Assembly (NCBI RefSeq): GCF_019795155.1
Contig: NZ_JAILYN010000023.1
Coordinates: 1-64,000, forward strand
Direction of reading: 5' to 3'
DNA length: 64,000 nt
Source of the DNA: Marinobacterium arenosum
Lineage (GTDB): Bacteria > Pseudomonadota > Gammaproteobacteria > Pseudomonadales > Balneatricaceae
Numbering within the stretch: the first letter of the stretch is position 1; every line of letters begins with the position of its first letter. The position numbers and the translations under genes were made by a program. Shown here piece by piece: positions 34,872 through 44,255 of the stretch. The notes beneath the pieces were generated by a model. It made no database searches and was not told the DNA's origin. It saw nothing but the letters and a program-made list of their open reading frames with translations.

Positions 34872-35294
34872 CGACTGCGTACAGCTGAATTCTCCGGCTC
34901 CACCATTGCCGGCAAGCGGATTAGATCAGTTTCACCGCTTTCCGGCAGTCTTTCACTACAGCCCCCGACTCGAACCCTCAGTCCAGCGGTCCGGCGACCC
35001 GGCGGTCCGGCGAACCGGTCGTCTGCAACGGTGGCCATTCTCAAGCCGGTGTAGTGGTGCTGCCGATTTTCCCGTCCGGTTTGAGCGAAATTTTGCTGAT
35101 TCAATTCGCCGATCTGGCTGAATCTTGCTGATCGCTCATTTTTGTCATTTTAAAAAATCAATAAATACAAATAGTTATAAGTTTTTTCCTGTTGGCATCG
35201 TCCTTGCTCTTTAGTAGCAGAGCACCGCGTAACAGCGCTTTGCCTGCGCGGTGCTGATCCTCCGTTCAATAAAAACGATTCACGGGAGAGTGCG
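34872..35294. other. Regulatory intergenic region upstream of the TRAP operon
   Basis: This 423-base gap has no gene that I can support. It becomes AT-rich from about 35140 to 35190. The stretch 35070-35140 contains related half-sites (TTGCTGATTC at 35094, TTGCTGATCG at 35126, and GATTCA/TGAATC as an inverted pair), which are candidates for activator binding by the DctD-like protein about 70-120 bases upstream of the -24 element. That assignment is tentative. Confidence 0.4.
35192..35208 (+). promoter_or_regulatory. Sigma-54 (-24/-12) promoter of the TRAP operon
   Basis: TTGGCATCGTCCTTGCT closely matches the TGGCAC-N5-TTGCW consensus, with GG at 35194-35195 and GC at 35206-35207 separated by exactly ten bases. 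It is preceded by a T-rich stretch and lies about 87 bases before the binding-protein ATG. The DctD-like activator gene is directly upstream, which strengthens the call. Confidence 0.88.
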
Positions 35295-36320
35295 ATGACA
35301 ATAAAAACATGGGCACAAAAGATGACGCAGGCGGCAGTTGTCGTCGGTAGCCTGAGCTGGGGCGCGCAGGCGTTCGCCGATAACACCAGTTACATCCTGG
35401 CCACGGCCACCACCGGCGGCACCTACTATCCGGTCGGGGTGGCGCTCAGCACCCTGACCAAGGTCAAGCTGGAGCCGACACACAAGTTCTCGCTGTCGGC
35501 GATCAGCTCGGCCGGCTCCGGCGAAAACGTCAAGTTGCTGCGCGAAAACCAGGCCCAGTTCGGCATCCTGATGGGGCTGTACGGCAGCTGGGCCTGGGAG
35601 GGCACGGGACGCTTGCAGAACGCCGGACCGCAGCCGCATCTGCGCTCGGTTTCCATGCTGTGGCCGAACGTCGAGCACTTTCTGGTACGCAACGAGTTCC
35701 GTAAAAGCGGTACCCTGGACGACCTGAAAGGGCTGAATGAGGCCAGCTTCTCGATCGGCAAGCGCAACTCCGGCACTGAAGGCGCCAACCGCTATATCCT
35801 CGGTCAACTGGGGCTGCAGCCGGAACAGTCCTTCAACGTGACCTACCTGGGCTACGGCGCCAGCGCCGATGCCCTGCAGAACAACAATATTCAGGGGATG
35901 AACACTTCGGCCGGGGTGCCGGTATCGGCGGTGACCCGCGCGACCGCCGCAATGAGCGACAGCGTTTCGCTGCTGGAGATCAGCGACCAGCAGCTGGCGC
36001 AGATCAACCAGAAGTACCCGCTATGGAGCCGCTACGAGATTCCGGCCAATACCTACCCCGGTCAGAAACAGGCGGTCAAGACCGCCGCGCAGCCCAACTT
36101 CCTGGCGGTGCGCGACGATGTTGACGAAGAGCATGTCTACAAGCTGACCAAGACCATCTACGAAAACCTGCCGTTCCTGCAGAACATCCATAAAGCCACT
36201 AAAGCGATGTCGCTGCAGCAAGCGATCGCCGGCCTGCCGGTACCGCTGCACCCCGGTGCCGCCCGCTATTACCGTGAGCAGGGGATCGACATTCCCGACC
36301 GTTTGATCGCCAACTACTGA
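35295..36320 (+). CDS. TAXI-family TRAP transporter substrate-binding protein
   Basis: The 341-residue periplasmic protein has a Sec signal (about residues 1-28, ending AQAFA) and the TAXI-type TRAP fold: ILATATTGGTYYPVG near the start, ISSAGSGENVKLL, and FSIGKRNSGTEGANRYIL, then the C-terminal LHPGAARYYREQG segment. TAXI proteins bind small acids such as glutamate or dicarboxylates and hand them to a fused TRAP permease. Here the permease is encoded three genes downstream and glutaryl-CoA dehydrogenase follows, so glutarate or a related dicarboxylate is the likely ligand. The gene is the first under the sigma-54 promoter. A stable hairpin follows its stop. Confidence 0.93.
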   Translation: MTIKTWAQKMTQAAVVVGSLSWGAQAFADNTSYILATATTGGTYYPVGVALSTLTKVKLEPTHKFSLSAISSAGSGENVKLLRENQAQFGILMGLYGSWAWEGTGRLQNAGPQPHLRSVSMLWPNVEHFLVRNEFRKSGTLDDLKGLNEASFSIGKRNSGTEGANRYILGQLGLQPEQSFNVTYLGYGASADALQNNNIQGMNTSAGVPVSAVTRATAAMSDSVSLLEISDQQLAQINQKYPLWSRYEIPANTYPGQKQAVKTAAQPNFLAVRDDVDEEHVYKLTKTIYENLPFLQNIHKATKAMSLQQAIAGLPVPLHPGAARYYREQGIDIPDRLIANY

Positions 36321-36329
36321 GCCGGCGTC

Positions 36330-36359
36330 GGTGGGGCCCGCGTCACCTGGGGCTCCACC
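36330..36359 (+). promoter_or_regulatory. Intercistronic mRNA hairpin after the binding-protein gene
   Basis: A 10-bp GC-rich stem (36330-36339 with 36350-36359, including one G-U pair) with a 10-base loop begins nine bases after the binding-protein stop. It has no U-tract, so it is more likely to stabilise or process the mRNA than to terminate fully. This would raise binding protein relative to the downstream genes, as is common in transporter operons. Confidence 0.6.
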
Positions 36360-36400
36360 ATCCAGCCACCCGTAACGTCGAATAGAAGAGAGATTGAGTC

Positions 36401-37591
36401 ATGAGTAATCACAACACACGTGCGCCCTTTGCCTGGGAAGATCCGTTCCTGCTGGAACAGCAGCTGACCGAGGAGGAGCGGATGGTGCGCGATATGGCCC
36501 GCGGTTACTGCCAGGAACGGCTGCTGCCGGGGGTGCTGGAGGCCAACCGCCATGAGGTGTTCAACCGCGAGATCATGAACGAGATGGGTGAGATGGGGTT
36601 GCTGGGCAGCACCCTGCCGGAAGAGTACGGTTGCGCCGGCGTCAACCATGTCTGCTACGGACTGGCGGCACGTGAAGTGGAGCGGGTGGACAGTGGCTAT
36701 CGCTCGGCGATGAGCGTCCAGTCGTCGCTGGTGATGCATCCGATCTACGCCTACGGCTCTGAGGAGCAGCGGCGCAAGTACCTGCCGAAGCTGGCGACCG
36801 GTGAGTGGGTCGGTTGTTTCGGCCTGACCGAACCGGATGTCGGCTCCGATCCCAACAACATGAAAACCCGTGCTGAGGCGGTGGACGGCGGCTACCGGCT
36901 GACCGGCGCCAAGATGTGGATCACCAACTCGCCGATCGCTGAGGTGATGGTGGTCTGGGCCAAGCTGGACGGCGTGGTGCGCGGCTTCCTGCTGGAGCGC
37001 GGCATGGCGGGGCTGAGCACCCCGAAGATCGAAGGCAAGTTCTCGCTGCGCGCCTCCATTACCGGCGAGATCGTGATGGACAACGTCATGGTGCCGACGG
37101 AAAACCTGCTGCCCAATGTCCAGGGGCTGAAAGGTCCGTTCGGTTGCCTCAACAAGGCCCGCTACGGCATCGCCTGGGGGGCGCTGGGGGCGGCCGAGTT
37201 CTGCTGGCATGCCGCACGTCAGTACACCCTGGACCGCATTCAGTTCAACCGCCCGCTGGCCGCCAACCAGTTGATCCAGAAGAAACTGGCCGACATGCAG
37301 ACCGAGATCGGAATTGGTCTGCAGGCCTGCCTGCAGGCTGGCCGGCTGATGGATAACGGCCAGTGCGCGCCGGAGTTGATCTCGCTGATCAAGCGCAACT
37401 CCTGCGGCAAGGCGCTGGATATCGCCCGTGTTTCCCGCGATATGCATGGCGGCAACGGTATCTCCGACGAATTCCACGTGATCCGCCACGTGATGAACCT
37501 GGAAGCGGTCAACACCTACGAGGGTACCCACGACGTGCACGCCCTGGTGCTGGGCCGGGCACAGACCGGTATCCAGGCGTTTTCCGCCTGA
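36401..37591 (+). CDS. gcdH: Glutaryl-CoA dehydrogenase (acyl-CoA dehydrogenase family)
   Basis: GcdH oxidises and decarboxylates glutaryl-CoA to crotonyl-CoA using FAD. The 396-residue protein has the helical N-domain, the middle strand domain with [13 protein letters not shown] and WITNSPIA, and the C-domain ending [20 protein letters not shown], where Glu374 is the catalytic base. These segments are those of glutaryl-CoA dehydrogenase rather than a general short-chain enzyme, in particular the [13 protein letters not shown] start and TYEGTHD. It lies between the TRAP binding protein and a family III CoA-transferase that could make glutaryl-CoA. Upstream AGAAGAGAG serves as the ribosome site. 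Confidence 0.92.
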   Translation: MSNHNTRAPFAWEDPFLLEQQLTEEERMVRDMARGYCQERLLPGVLEANRHEVFNREIMNEMGEMGLLGSTLPEEYGCAGVNHVCYGLAAREVERVDSGYRSAMSVQSSLVMHPIYAYGSEEQRRKYLPKLATGEWVGCFGLTEPDVGSDPNNMKTRAEAVDGGYRLTGAKMWITNSPIAEVMVVWAKLDGVVRGFLLERGMAGLSTPKIEGKFSLRASITGEIVMDNVMVPTENLLPNVQGLKGPFGCLNKARYGIAWGALGAAEFCWHAARQYTLDRIQFNRPLAANQLIQKKLADMQTEIGIGLQACLQAGRLMDNGQCAPELISLIKRNSCGKALDIARVSRDMHGGNGISDEFHVIRHVMNLEAVNTYEGTHDVHALVLGRAQTGIQAFSA

Positions 37592-37622
37592 ACCGAGCCG
37601 CATACGGACAAGGAGAGAAAAC

Positions 37623-38858
37623 ATGGGTGCCTTATCGCATATCCGGGTGCTCGATCTGAGTCGCATCCTGGCCGGCCCCTGGGCCGGCCAGCTGCTGGCC
37701 GATCTGGGCGCCGAAGTGATCAAGGTGGAGCGGCCGGGGCGGGGTGACGATACCCGTGGCTGGGGGCCGCCCTATCTGAAGGACGGCGACGGCCGCGATA
37801 GCCGCGATGCCGCCTATTTTCTGACCGCCAACCGCAATAAACAGTCGCTGGCGATCGATATCGCCAGCGCTGAGGGGCAGGCGCTGATCCGCCGGCTGGT
37901 GGCTGAGTGTGATGTGCTGCTGGAGAACTACAAAGTCGACGGGCTGAAGAAGTACGGCCTGGACTACGACAGCCTGAAGGAACTCAACCCGGGGCTGATC
38001 TACTGCTCGATCACCGGCTTCGGTCAGACCGGGCCGTACCGCAAGCGGGCCGGTTACGACTTCCTGATCCAGGCGATGAGCGGCCTGATGAGCATCACCG
38101 GCGAGCCGGACGGCATGCCCGGCGGCGGGCCGCAGAAGGTCGGCGTGGCGCTGACCGACGTGCTGACCGGTATGTACGCGGCGACGGCGGTGTTGGCCGC
38201 GTTGGCCCATCGCGGCCAGACCGGTGAGGGGCAGTATATCGATCTGGCGTTGCTCGATGTACAGGTGGCCTGTCTGGCCAACCAGGCACTGAACTACCGC
38301 AGTTCCGGCCAGGTGCCGCAGCGGCTCGGCAACGCCCACCCCAATATCGTGCCCTATCAGGTATTCGCCAGCGCCGATGGCCACATCATCCTGGCCGTCG
38401 GCAACGACGACCAGTTCGCCCGCTGTTGCGAGCTGTTGGGCCATGCCGAGTGGGCTGCCGACCGCCGCTTTGCCAGCAATGCCGCTCGGGTGGTGCACCG
38501 CGAACTGCTGATCCCGCTGCTTGCCGAGCAACTGGCCGGGCAGCCAAGCAGCTACTGGTTGCAGGTGATGGAAGCGGCGGGGGTGCCCTGTGGGCCGATC
38601 AACCGTATCGATCAGGTCTTTGCCGACCCGCAGGTGCAGGCGCGGCAGATGGCGGTGGACCTGCCCCATGCCTCGGGCGGCACCGCGCCGCTGGTGGCCA
38701 ATCCGATCCGCATGTCGCGCACCCCGGTGGAGTATCGTCAGGCGCCGCCGCAACTGGGCGCCGATACCCGCGAGGTGCTGGGGCGCTGGCTCGGCCTGAC
38801 GGCGCAGGACCTGCAGCCGCTGGTCGAGCAGGGCGTGTTGCAGTGTGCCGATCGTTGA
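37623..38858 (+). CDS. Family III CoA-transferase (CaiB/BaiF), probable glutarate CoA-transferase
   Basis: The 411-residue protein has the class III CoA-transferase start (HIRVLDLSRILAGPWAGQLLADLGAEVIKVE, given here only as the LDLSRILAGPW segment) and the active-site region with LLENYKVDGL and the catalytic Asp expected near residue 175 (LTDVLTGMYA). The GcdH neighbour makes succinyl-CoA:glutarate CoA-transferase, the activity described for the human C7orf10/SUGCT-like proteins, the most likely reaction. It follows gcdH by 31 bases with AAGGAGAG as ribosome site, and precedes the TRAP permease. Substrate is inferred from context. Confidence 0.88.
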   Translation: MGALSHIRVLDLSRILAGPWAGQLLADLGAEVIKVERPGRGDDTRGWGPPYLKDGDGRDSRDAAYFLTANRNKQSLAIDIASAEGQALIRRLVAECDVLLENYKVDGLKKYGLDYDSLKELNPGLIYCSITGFGQTGPYRKRAGYDFLIQAMSGLMSITGEPDGMPGGGPQKVGVALTDVLTGMYAATAVLAALAHRGQTGEGQYIDLALLDVQVACLANQALNYRSSGQVPQRLGNAHPNIVPYQVFASADGHIILAVGNDDQFARCCELLGHAEWAADRRFASNAARVVHRELLIPLLAEQLAGQPSSYWLQVMEAAGVPCGPINRIDQVFADPQVQARQMAVDLPHASGGTAPLVANPIRMSRTPVEYRQAPPQLGADTREVLGRWLGLTAQDLQPLVEQGVLQCADR

Positions 38859-38960
38859 TCGGCACCGGGCACCGGGCACCGGCGATGAGCGCCAGGCCGC
38901 TACCCGGAAGGTGGCGGCCAACTCTGAAAAACAACAATAACGAGCGTACGGAGGCCTCTG

Positions 38961-41105
38961 ATGGGTGCCGAATCTGAACACAACAGCCCGGTGGCGGACG
39001 CACAACCGCCGCTGGTGGGTAAGTTTATCTACGGTTTCGGGGTGCTGGTCGCGCTGCTGCATATCTACTTCAACACCTTGGGCACGCTGTCGGAACTCTG
39101 GGTCTCGGCGCTGCATTTCGGCCTGTTCGGCGTGCTGTGCGCACTGCTGTGCCCGCTGGCCCGCCGGGGCAAGCCCGCCAACTATCTGCTCAATGGCGCC
39201 CTTGGCCTGCTGGCGCTGCTCTGTGCCGGCTATCTGATCCTCAACGAGGCGGCGTTGTATGACCGTGGCGTGGTGTTTACCGGCGCCGACTGGCTGATAT
39301 CGGGGCTGGCGATCCTGATCGTGATCGAGTTCACCCGTCGCACCACCGGCTGGCTGATACCGGTGCTGATCGTGCTGGCGATCACCTACATGGCCTGGTG
39401 GGGCAGGTACCTGAGTGGTGTGTTTGCCTTTCCGGGCTTGAGCTGGGAGACGGTGCTGTTCCGCAGCTTCTTCTCCAATGAGGGGATGTTCGGCGCCATC
39501 GCCCGCATCTCCTCGACCTACGTGTTCATGTTCATCCTGTTCGGGGCCTTCCTGGTCAAATCCGGCGCCGGCGAGTTCATCATCAACCTGGCCCGCTGCG
39601 TGGCCGGCCGGCTGGTCGGCGGGCCGGGACTGGTGGCGGTGTTCGGCTCCGGCCTGATGGGTTCGATATCCGGCTCGGCGGTGGCCAACACCGTCTCCAC
39701 CGGTATCGTCACCATTCCGCTGATGAAGCGCTCCGGCTTTCGGGCCGATTTTGCCGCCGGTATCGAAGCGGCCTCGTCGACCGGCGGCCAGCTGATGCCG
39801 CCGGTGATGGGCGCCGGCGCCTTCGTGATGGCCAGCTATACCCAGGTACCCTATGCCGAGATTATCGCGGTGGCGCTGCTGCCGGCATTGCTCTATTTCC
39901 TGTCGGTGGCGGCCTTCGTTCGCATTGAGGCCAAGCGACATGGGCTGGGCAGTGTCGATCAGCAGGTGCCGCGGTTTACCACGCTGCTGCGTGAGGGCTG
40001 GCACTCGCTGCTGCCGATCGCCGTATTGGTGGCGTTGCTGATCTACGGTTTCACCCCCACCTATGCCGCCGGGCTCAGTATCCTGGCGGCCATTGTCGCG
40101 TCCTGGCTGTCGCCGCGACCGCTCGGCCTGCGCGATATCCTCGATGCCCTGGCCGATGGCTCGCGCAACATGGTGTCGACCGCCATCCTGCTGATCGCGG
40201 TGGGGCTGGTGATCAACGTGGTGACCACCACCGGTATCGGCAACACCTTCTCACTGATGATCAACGAGTGGAGCCAGGGCAGTCTGCTGATCAGCATAGT
40301 ACTGGTGGCGCTGGCCTCGCTGGTGATCGGCATGGGGTTGCCGGTGACCGCCGCCTATATCGTGCTGGGTACGCTGTCGGCGCCGGCACTGTACAACCTG
40401 ATCGTCGAGATGCAGCTGCTGGATGCGCTGGTCCGCGGCGAGATCGCCGAAGGCGGCCGGATGGCGCTGATGCTGGTCGATGCCGCGCTGCCCGAGGCGG
40501 TGAACCAGGGGCTGAGCGAAAGCCGCGCGCAGGCGTTGCTGGCCGAGCTACCGCTGGAAGTGAAGGGGCTGCTGATCGAACAGGGGCTGCAGCCGGCGGT
40601 GATTACCGGCGCGCTGCTGTCGGCCCACCTGATCATCTTCTGGTTGTCGCAGGACAGTAACGTCACCCCGCCGGTCTGCCTGGCGGCCTTTGCCGCGGCG
40701 GCGATCGCGCATTCGCGGCCGATGCGTACCGGCTTCCTGTCCTGGCGCTTCGCCAAGGGGCTCTATATCGTGCCGCTGATGATCGCCTATGGGCCGTTGA
40801 CCTCGGGCAGCTGGGATCAGATGCTGCTGGCTTTCGCCGCCGGGGTGTTCGGCATCTACGCGCTGGTCGGTGTGCTGGAAGGTTATCTGGAGGGGCCGCT
40901 GCGCTGGTGGCAGCGGCTGGTGCTGCTGGCGGCGGCCGGGCTGCTGCTCTGGCCGGGCATGCATATCGGCCTCAACCTGCTGGGTACGCTGCTGGTGGGG
41001 CTGGTGACCGGCCTGAGCTGGCAGCCGTTTCGATCACGTGAGCAGACCGGGGAGCTTGAGCCAGTCGAAAATAGCGAGGGTTCACTGTCTTCGGTGGGCC
41101 GCTAA
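38961..41105 (+). CDS. TAXI-type TRAP transporter, fused 4TM-12TM permease
   Basis: The 714-residue protein is a fused small and large TRAP permease, the form that accompanies TAXI binding proteins. The first 180 residues contain the DctQ-like helices and the remainder the DctM-like region, with FGSGLMGSISGSAVANTVSTG, SSTGGQLMPPVMGAGAF, LVIGMGLPVTAAYIVL and LSQDSNVTPPVCLAAFAAA typical of the family. It uses a sodium or proton gradient for import. It ends the sigma-54 operon, after the CoA-transferase. Upstream TACGGAGG is a strong ribosome site. No separate small permease is encoded nearby, consistent with the fusion. Confidence 0.94.
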   Translation: MGAESEHNSPVADAQPPLVGKFIYGFGVLVALLHIYFNTLGTLSELWVSALHFGLFGVLCALLCPLARRGKPANYLLNGALGLLALLCAGYLILNEAALYDRGVVFTGADWLISGLAILIVIEFTRRTTGWLIPVLIVLAITYMAWWGRYLSGVFAFPGLSWETVLFRSFFSNEGMFGAIARISSTYVFMFILFGAFLVKSGAGEFIINLARCVAGRLVGGPGLVAVFGSGLMGSISGSAVANTVSTGIVTIPLMKRSGFRADFAAGIEAASSTGGQLMPPVMGAGAFVMASYTQVPYAEIIAVALLPALLYFLSVAAFVRIEAKRHGLGSVDQQVPRFTTLLREGWHSLLPIAVLVALLIYGFTPTYAAGLSILAAIVASWLSPRPLGLRDILDALADGSRNMVSTAILLIAVGLVINVVTTTGIGNTFSLMINEWSQGSLLISIVLVALASLVIGMGLPVTAAYIVLGTLSAPALYNLIVEMQLLDALVRGEIAEGGRMALMLVDAALPEAVNQGLSESRAQALLAELPLEVKGLLIEQGLQPAVITGALLSAHLIIFWLSQDSNVTPPVCLAAFAAAAIAHSRPMRTGFLSWRFAKGLYIVPLMIAYGPLTSGSWDQMLLAFAAGVFGIYALVGVLEGYLEGPLRWWQRLVLLAAAGLLLWPGMHIGLNLLGTLLVGLVTGLSWQPFRSREQTGELEPVENSEGSLSSVGR

Positions 41106-41234
41106 GGCGGTTCGCTCATCGCCCGCGCGATAGGCGCCAGGCGCTCGATACGGCATACTGAATTCAACTCGGATCAATTATCCTGATACGGCTTTGGGAT
41201 ACACTGAGCCAGAATCTGCAGCATGGGGTGGGCG

Positions 41235-41867
41235 ATGAGCGATAAAAAATATTTCCGGGGCGCCGACTGGTTCGGCAAGGACCTGCACAAGGCCGAGCTG
41301 GAGCAGGCGGATCTGCGCGAGGCCAACCTGCAGGAAGCGGACCTCAGCCACGCCAACCTGCGGTTCGCCGATCTGCGCGGCGCCGACCTGTCCGGCTGCA
41401 ACCTCTACCGGGCCGACCTGACCGGCGCCCGGCTGCAGCGCGCCAGCCTGCGCGAGGCGGACCTGTTCCACGGCATCCTCGACCGGGCCGACCTGACCGA
41501 GGCCTGTCTGATCAAGGCCAACCTGAACGGCGCCACCGCCCGCAAGGCCTGCTTCGACCAGGCCGATTTCTACGAGGCCAGCCTGTACAACGTCGATCTC
41601 AGCCAGGCCAGCGTACAGGGTGCCGACCTGTTCCATGCCGACCTGTTCCATGCCAAGTTGCACAAGACCGACTTTACCGGCAGCGACTTCACCGACAGCT
41701 ACCTCTCCAACGCGGTTCTCGACCAGACCATCTTCGACAAGGCCGACCTGAGCGGCGCCACCATGCCGGACGGCACCCTCTGCGCGCACGGTTCCATCGG
41801 CCAGTGCATCCCGAAAGATCCGAACCAGCCCGGCTTCCCGCCGATCTCGATGCCGCCGCTGGGGTGA
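41235..41867 (+). CDS. Pentapeptide-repeat protein
   Basis: From the ATG at 41235 the protein has 210 residues and consists of about thirty A(D/N)LxxA-type pentapeptide repeats from residue 18 to about 180 (for example ADLSGCNLYRADL), which fold as a right-handed quadrilateral beta-helix. Family members include DNA mimics such as Qnr and MfpA, and many of unknown role. The last 30 residues are not repeat-like and contain two Cys. The start was chosen because GGGGTGGG lies just before it; an ATG four codons upstream (41223) is also possible. Its only close neighbours are the TRAP permease upstream and an SDR gene downstream. Confidence 0.88.
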   Translation: MSDKKYFRGADWFGKDLHKAELEQADLREANLQEADLSHANLRFADLRGADLSGCNLYRADLTGARLQRASLREADLFHGILDRADLTEACLIKANLNGATARKACFDQADFYEASLYNVDLSQASVQGADLFHADLFHAKLHKTDFTGSDFTDSYLSNAVLDQTIFDKADLSGATMPDGTLCAHGSIGQCIPKDPNQPGFPPISMPPLG

Positions 41868-41967
41868 TGGTTGTGGTTGCAGCGCCGGTTGGCAGAAGGC
41901 GAGCGACTGATGGCGACGGCCTGTGGCCGGGCCATCGCATTCCGAAGCAAGACGAGTATTGAAAACG

Positions 41968-42645
41968 ATGCCGACTATTCTGATTACCGGCGCCAATCGC
42001 GGCATCGGCCAGGCGCTGGCACACTCCTACCTGCGGGATGGCTGGCGGGTGCTGGCGACCCGGCGCGGGCCGGACAGCGCGCTACCCGACGGGGTTGAGC
42101 CGTTGCCGCTGGATGTCGGCGATGGCGACTCCATCGCTGCGCTGAAAGCACAGCTTGCCGGCGAGCCGATCGACCTGCTCTGGAACAATGCCGGTGTCTA
42201 CCTGGACAAGAACCTGAGCCTGGCGCAGCTGTCTGACCGCGACTGGTTGCGCACCTTCCAGATCAACAGCATCGCGCCGATCCGCATCGCCGAAGCGCTG
42301 GCGGAGAACGTGGCCGCGTCGCAACGCAAGGTGATGGCCTTCACCACCAGCAAGATGGGGTCCTTGGCGGGAAACGGCGCGGGCGCCTATGCCTATCGTG
42401 CGTCGAAGACGGCGCTCAACATGGCGGTGCGCTGCTTCGCCAATGATTATCGCGCAGCGGGTATCAGTTGCCTGCTGCTGCATCCCGGCCATGTCCAAAC
42501 CGATATGGGCGGGCCGCAAGGGGCGATCGATGTGGCGACCAGCGTGGCCGGCATGCGTACGCTGGTGGATCGGGTCACGCCGGCTGTGCAGGCGCAGTTC
42601 AGCGGCGGTTTTTTCGACTATGATGGCAGCCCGATCCCCTGGTAA
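41968..42645 (+). CDS. Short-chain dehydrogenase/reductase
   Basis: The 225-residue protein is a short SDR with the cofactor motif TGANRGIGQA (residues 7-16), the NNAG segment near residue 73, and a YRASK motif with Tyr and Lys of the catalytic dyad (about residues 144-148). The Ser of the triad falls in the FTTSKMGS strand. Cofactor is NAD(P)H; the substrate is unknown. It resembles the CsgA/sniffer-type small SDRs more than fatty-acid reductases. The ATG at 41968 gives a normal SDR length; earlier in-frame codons would add an unconserved leader. A GST gene follows after 78 bases. Confidence 0.88.
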   Translation: MPTILITGANRGIGQALAHSYLRDGWRVLATRRGPDSALPDGVEPLPLDVGDGDSIAALKAQLAGEPIDLLWNNAGVYLDKNLSLAQLSDRDWLRTFQINSIAPIRIAEALAENVAASQRKVMAFTTSKMGSLAGNGAGAYAYRASKTALNMAVRCFANDYRAAGISCLLLHPGHVQTDMGGPQGAIDVATSVAGMRTLVDRVTPAVQAQFSGGFFDYDGSPIPW

Positions 42646-42723
42646 TCATCGGCTGTTCTCTACCGTCGCTAGACTCAGGTCCGCTGCAACACTCACCACG
42701 GTTAACAGAAAAGGATACCCGCA

Positions 42724-43422
42724 ATGACCGATCTTTCCGCTTTCCCGATCACCCGAAAATGGCCGGCCCGGCATCCCGAGCGGTTGCAGCTGTACTCCCT
42801 ACCGACCCCGAACGGGGTGAAGGTGTCGATCATGCTGGAGGAGATCGGCCTGCCGTATGAGGCGCATCGGGTCAGTTTCGACAGCGATGATCAGCTGTCG
42901 CCCGCGTTTCTGTCGCTGAACCCGAACAACAAGATTCCGGCGATCCTGGACCCCGATGGCCCGTCGGGCAAGCCGATGCCGCTGTTCGAATCGGGCGCGA
43001 TTCTGGTTTACCTGGCCGATAAGTCCGGCCAGTTGCTGCCGGATGACCCCCATGAACGCTACCAGGCGTTGCAGTGGCTGATGTTCCAGATGGGCGGTAT
43101 CGGCCCGATGTTCGGCCAGGTGGGCTTTTTCAATAAGTTTGCCGGCAAGCAGTTCGAAGACAAACGACCGCTCGACCGTTACGTGGCGGAATCGTGCCGC
43201 CTGCTCGGGGTGCTGGATCAGCAGCTGGCCGGTCGCAGCTGGCTGCTGGGCGACGACTATTCAATCGCCGATATCGCGACCTTTCCCTGGGTACGCAACC
43301 TGATCGGCTTCTACGAAGCGGGCGATCTGGTCGCCATTGACGACTTCCGCAACGTGACGCGTACTCTGCAGGCATTCCTGGCGCGCCCGGCGGTGCAGCG
43401 GGGCTTGACCGTCCCGGCCTGA
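42724..43422 (+). CDS. Glutathione S-transferase, YghU/YfcG-like
   Basis: The 232-residue protein has a thioredoxin-like N-domain (LQLYSLPTPNGVKVSIMLEEIGLPY, catalytic region TPNG) with the cis-Pro segment NKIPAIL and the ESGAIL glutathione-binding loop, then a helical C-domain with FQMGGIGPMFGQVGFFNKF. This combination is that of the YghU/YfcG group of Nu-class GSTs, which act as disulfide-bond or organic hydroperoxide reductases with glutathione rather than conjugating enzymes. Neighbours are an SDR and, on the opposite strand, the bufferin cluster. Start ATG follows AAAAGGATACCCGCA. Confidence 0.9.
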   Translation: MTDLSAFPITRKWPARHPERLQLYSLPTPNGVKVSIMLEEIGLPYEAHRVSFDSDDQLSPAFLSLNPNNKIPAILDPDGPSGKPMPLFESGAILVYLADKSGQLLPDDPHERYQALQWLMFQMGGIGPMFGQVGFFNKFAGKQFEDKRPLDRYVAESCRLLGVLDQQLAGRSWLLGDDYSIADIATFPWVRNLIGFYEAGDLVAIDDFRNVTRTLQAFLARPAVQRGLTVPA

Positions 43423-43439
43423 GCGGGCTACCGGTGTCC

Positions 43440-44255
43440 TCAGACCAGCGTCAGTTCGGCCGTTTGCGCCGGCGTCTTCAGCTGCTGTATCCATCCGCGC
43501 TCCAGCCAGCCGAGCAGGCTGTTCAGCAGCGTCTCCCCGGCGTCCTGCGCCGGCAGCTGGCCGATCAGCAGTTCGGCGGCGGCGGCCAGGTCGTCACCCT
43601 GCAGGCAGGCGCACAACAGTTGGCGCTCCAGCGGGCTGATCGAGCAGAACTCGGTCAGCCGTTCGGCGTTGCGCCACAGTAGCCAGTGCTCCCTGGCTTG
43701 GCGGATCTGCGGCGGTGTCTGCTCGGCCTTCAACGCCTGCCAGACCGGCACCACGTTAAAGTCGCTGCTGAACAGCTGTACGCTGGGGTGGAAACTCAGC
43801 GTCAGCGGGGGCCACTGCTCCGGCGACAGTTGGCGCAGCTGGTCGGCGCTGGCTCGGGGCGCGTCGGCGGCGTCGAAGGCGCTCAGCAGGGCGCGCTCGA
43901 AGCGGCACAGCTCGGCGATCTGCGGATATTGGCGGAACGGTTCGGCGTCGCGCAGAAACTGCGGCAGCCGGTCGGCGAACTGGCGCAGCGAACGGTCGTT
44001 CGACGGGCACTGGTCGATATAGTCGTCCACCATCCGTTCGAACAGCTGGTCGCCCAGGTAGAGGCCCAGTATCGGGTGGTCGGTTTCCAGGGTTTCCCGC
44101 AACCGGCTGCGGTAGGCGTTGCGGTAGATCGCCAGCCGCTGCGAGCCGTCGACCGCACCCTGATCGACGATATGGCGATCGATAGCGCTGTGCTGGCCGC
44201 GCAGATAGGCCAGCAACTGTCGCTGGCGACGTTGCAGTGCGTCTGGCGGCGTCAT
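43440..44255 (-). CDS. DUF2063 protein (BufC-like bufferin partner)
   Basis: The 271-residue protein has the N-terminal [11 protein letters not shown] helix and the [30 protein letters not shown] segment that mark DUF2063. Proteins of this family are encoded beside DUF692 enzymes, and in bufferin clusters (BufABC) they are thought to deliver the precursor peptide to the MNIO enzyme. The gene overlaps the DUF692 gene by four bases (ATGA), indicating tight coupling. Several Cys residues lie in the C-terminal half. It is the last gene of the minus-strand unit; the GST gene converges on it with 17 bases between stops. Confidence 0.86.
   Translation of the reverse strand: MTPPDALQRRQRQLLAYLRGQHSAIDRHIVDQGAVDGSQRLAIYRNAYRSRLRETLETDHPILGLYLGDQLFERMVDDYIDQCPSNDRSLRQFADRLPQFLRDAEPFRQYPQIAELCRFERALLSAFDAADAPRASADQLRQLSPEQWPPLTLSFHPSVQLFSSDFNVVPVWQALKAEQTPPQIRQAREHWLLWRNAERLTEFCSISPLERQLLCACLQGDDLAAAAELLIGQLPAQDAGETLLNSLLGWLERGWIQQLKTPAQTAELTLV

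Noticed and set aside
37632-40004. 790-codon minus-strand frame opposite the CoA-transferase and TRAP permease
   Set aside because: It crosses two well-supported genes on the other strand and has shadow composition rich in Gln, His and Arg.
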